Shown here piece by piece: positions 4,803-5,145 of a stretch of DNA of 5,145 nucleotides. The stretch covers positions 1 through 5,145 of the forward strand of contig JAHFKF010000001.1 in NCBI GenBank assembly GCA_023245475.1, read 5' to 3'. The DNA comes from Candidatus Levyibacteriota bacterium. Its GTDB lineage: Bacteria; Patescibacteriota; Microgenomatia; Levybacterales; UBA12049. Position 1 is the stretch's first letter. Each line of letters starts with the position of its first letter. Below the pieces are notes generated by a model. That model saw nothing but the letters and a program-made list of their open reading frames with translations. It did no database searches and was not told where the DNA came from. Made by a program: the position numbers and the translations under genes.

Positions 4803-5145
4803 CTATTTCAAAACTTTGTACCTAATGTGTGTGACTATACTGGTTCCGCTAACTTCGATCGGTTCGAGATTGAGGTTGGGTACTCCATCAAAGAGTCGAG
4901 TGCCCCTTCCAATAGTTACGGGAACTATATGTAGCCACAGTTCATCAATAAGCCCAGCTGCTAAATATTGATTAACAGTATTTGCTCCTCCCATAATCTT
5001 TACATTTCGATGTCCTGCTGCTTCTTTCGCTTTTGAAAGTGCTGATTGAATACCGTCAGTTACAAAGAAAAATGTCGTACCGCCATCCATTTTTATCGGT
5101 TCTCTCTTTTTGTGGGAGAGCACGAAAACCGGAGTGTGATATGGA
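4803..5145 (-). CDS. Dihydrofolate reductase / RibD C-terminal-like NADPH oxidoreductase, 5'-truncated by the window edge
   Basis: The frame stays open from the right edge (codons for PYHTPVF precede a GTG at 5123) to TAG at 4805-4803, so this is the C-terminal part, about 114 residues, of a protein usually near 180-220 residues long. Typical family features are visible in order: HTPVFVLSHKKREPI, the turn DGGTTFFFVTDGI, the glycine-rich nucleotide-binding segment VKIMGGANTVNQYL (about 4965-5003), and the signature LIDELWLHIVPVTIGRGTRLFDG. The GGANT loop is where this fold binds the NADPH phosphates. These proteins are called the dihydrofolate reductase family or RibD C-terminal domain family; members reduce pterin- or pyrimidine-like substrates, but many stand-alone members have no proven substrate. 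Without the N-terminal half, a folate or riboflavin role cannot be assigned. The GTG at 5123 is not needed as a start. Confidence 0.92.
   Translation of the reverse strand, partial: PYHTPVFVLSHKKREPIKMDGGTTFFFVTDGIQSALSKAKEAAGHRNVKIMGGANTVNQYLAAGLIDELWLHIVPVTIGRGTRLFDGVPNLNLEPIEVSGTSIVTHIRYKVLK

Noticed and set aside
5121..5123. GTG at 5123 as the start of the reductase
   Set aside because: The frame continues to the window edge with family-typical residues (HTPVFVLSHKKREP), so the true start lies outside the window.
1..5145. A mobile element, CRISPR array, toxin-antitoxin pair or defence island
   Set aside because: I found no transposase or integrase, no terminal or regularly spaced repeats, no Cas or nuclease motifs, and no small overlapping toxin-antitoxin gene pair.

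Overview
This 5.1 kb window looks like a compact, moderately AT-rich bacterial chromosome segment, most likely from the Candidate Phyla Radiation (Patescibacteria). The main clue is a small protein with two CxxC-x17-CxxC zinc-ribbon modules (Cys-x2-Cys-Gly-x2-Cys...PFRPT...Cys-x2-Cys-Phe), a family I associate mainly with these lineages. Very short intergenic gaps, several short orphan proteins and starts without Shine-Dalgarno sequences fit the same picture. The taxonomic call is inference; there is no rRNA or other phylogenetic marker here.

Layout from left to right. Positions 1-237 (+) hold the C-terminal end of an unrecognised protein. It converges, with a 14-bp gap, on an unrecognised helical basic protein of 314-319 residues (252-1211, -). 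That gene lies 35 bp downstream of, and in the same direction as, a two-domain ABC-F ATPase (1247-2722, -), so the two may share a transcript. A 99-bp divergent promoter region (2723-2821) separates the ABC-F gene from the zinc-ribbon gene (2822-3463, +). The zinc-ribbon gene ends 2 bp from the stop of a convergent 194-residue orphan (3466-4050, -). After a 127-bp gap comes a 179-residue beta-rich orphan (4178-4717, -). The window ends inside the C-terminal half of a dihydrofolate reductase / RibD C-terminal-like oxidoreductase (4803-5145, -), whose 5' end is missing.

Only the ABC-F protein (a ribosome-associated translation factor family) and the reductase have recognisable biochemical roles. 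The zinc-ribbon protein, with a short coiled coil, an acidic stretch and a Lys/Ala-rich tail, looks like a nucleic-acid or ribonucleoprotein binder, but its function is not known to me. Nothing shows that the genes form one pathway. I see no mobile element, CRISPR array, tRNA, rRNA or recognisable defence or biosynthetic system.

The most interesting signal is regulatory. Each of the five starts inside the window has a -10-like hexamer 6 to 22 nt upstream and no convincing Shine-Dalgarno sequence. Two of these spacings (6 and 7 nt) predict leaderless transcripts, and two others (13 nt) predict leaders of only about 6 nt. This pattern also corrects the start of the 179-residue gene. All seven visible stops are TAA or TAG.
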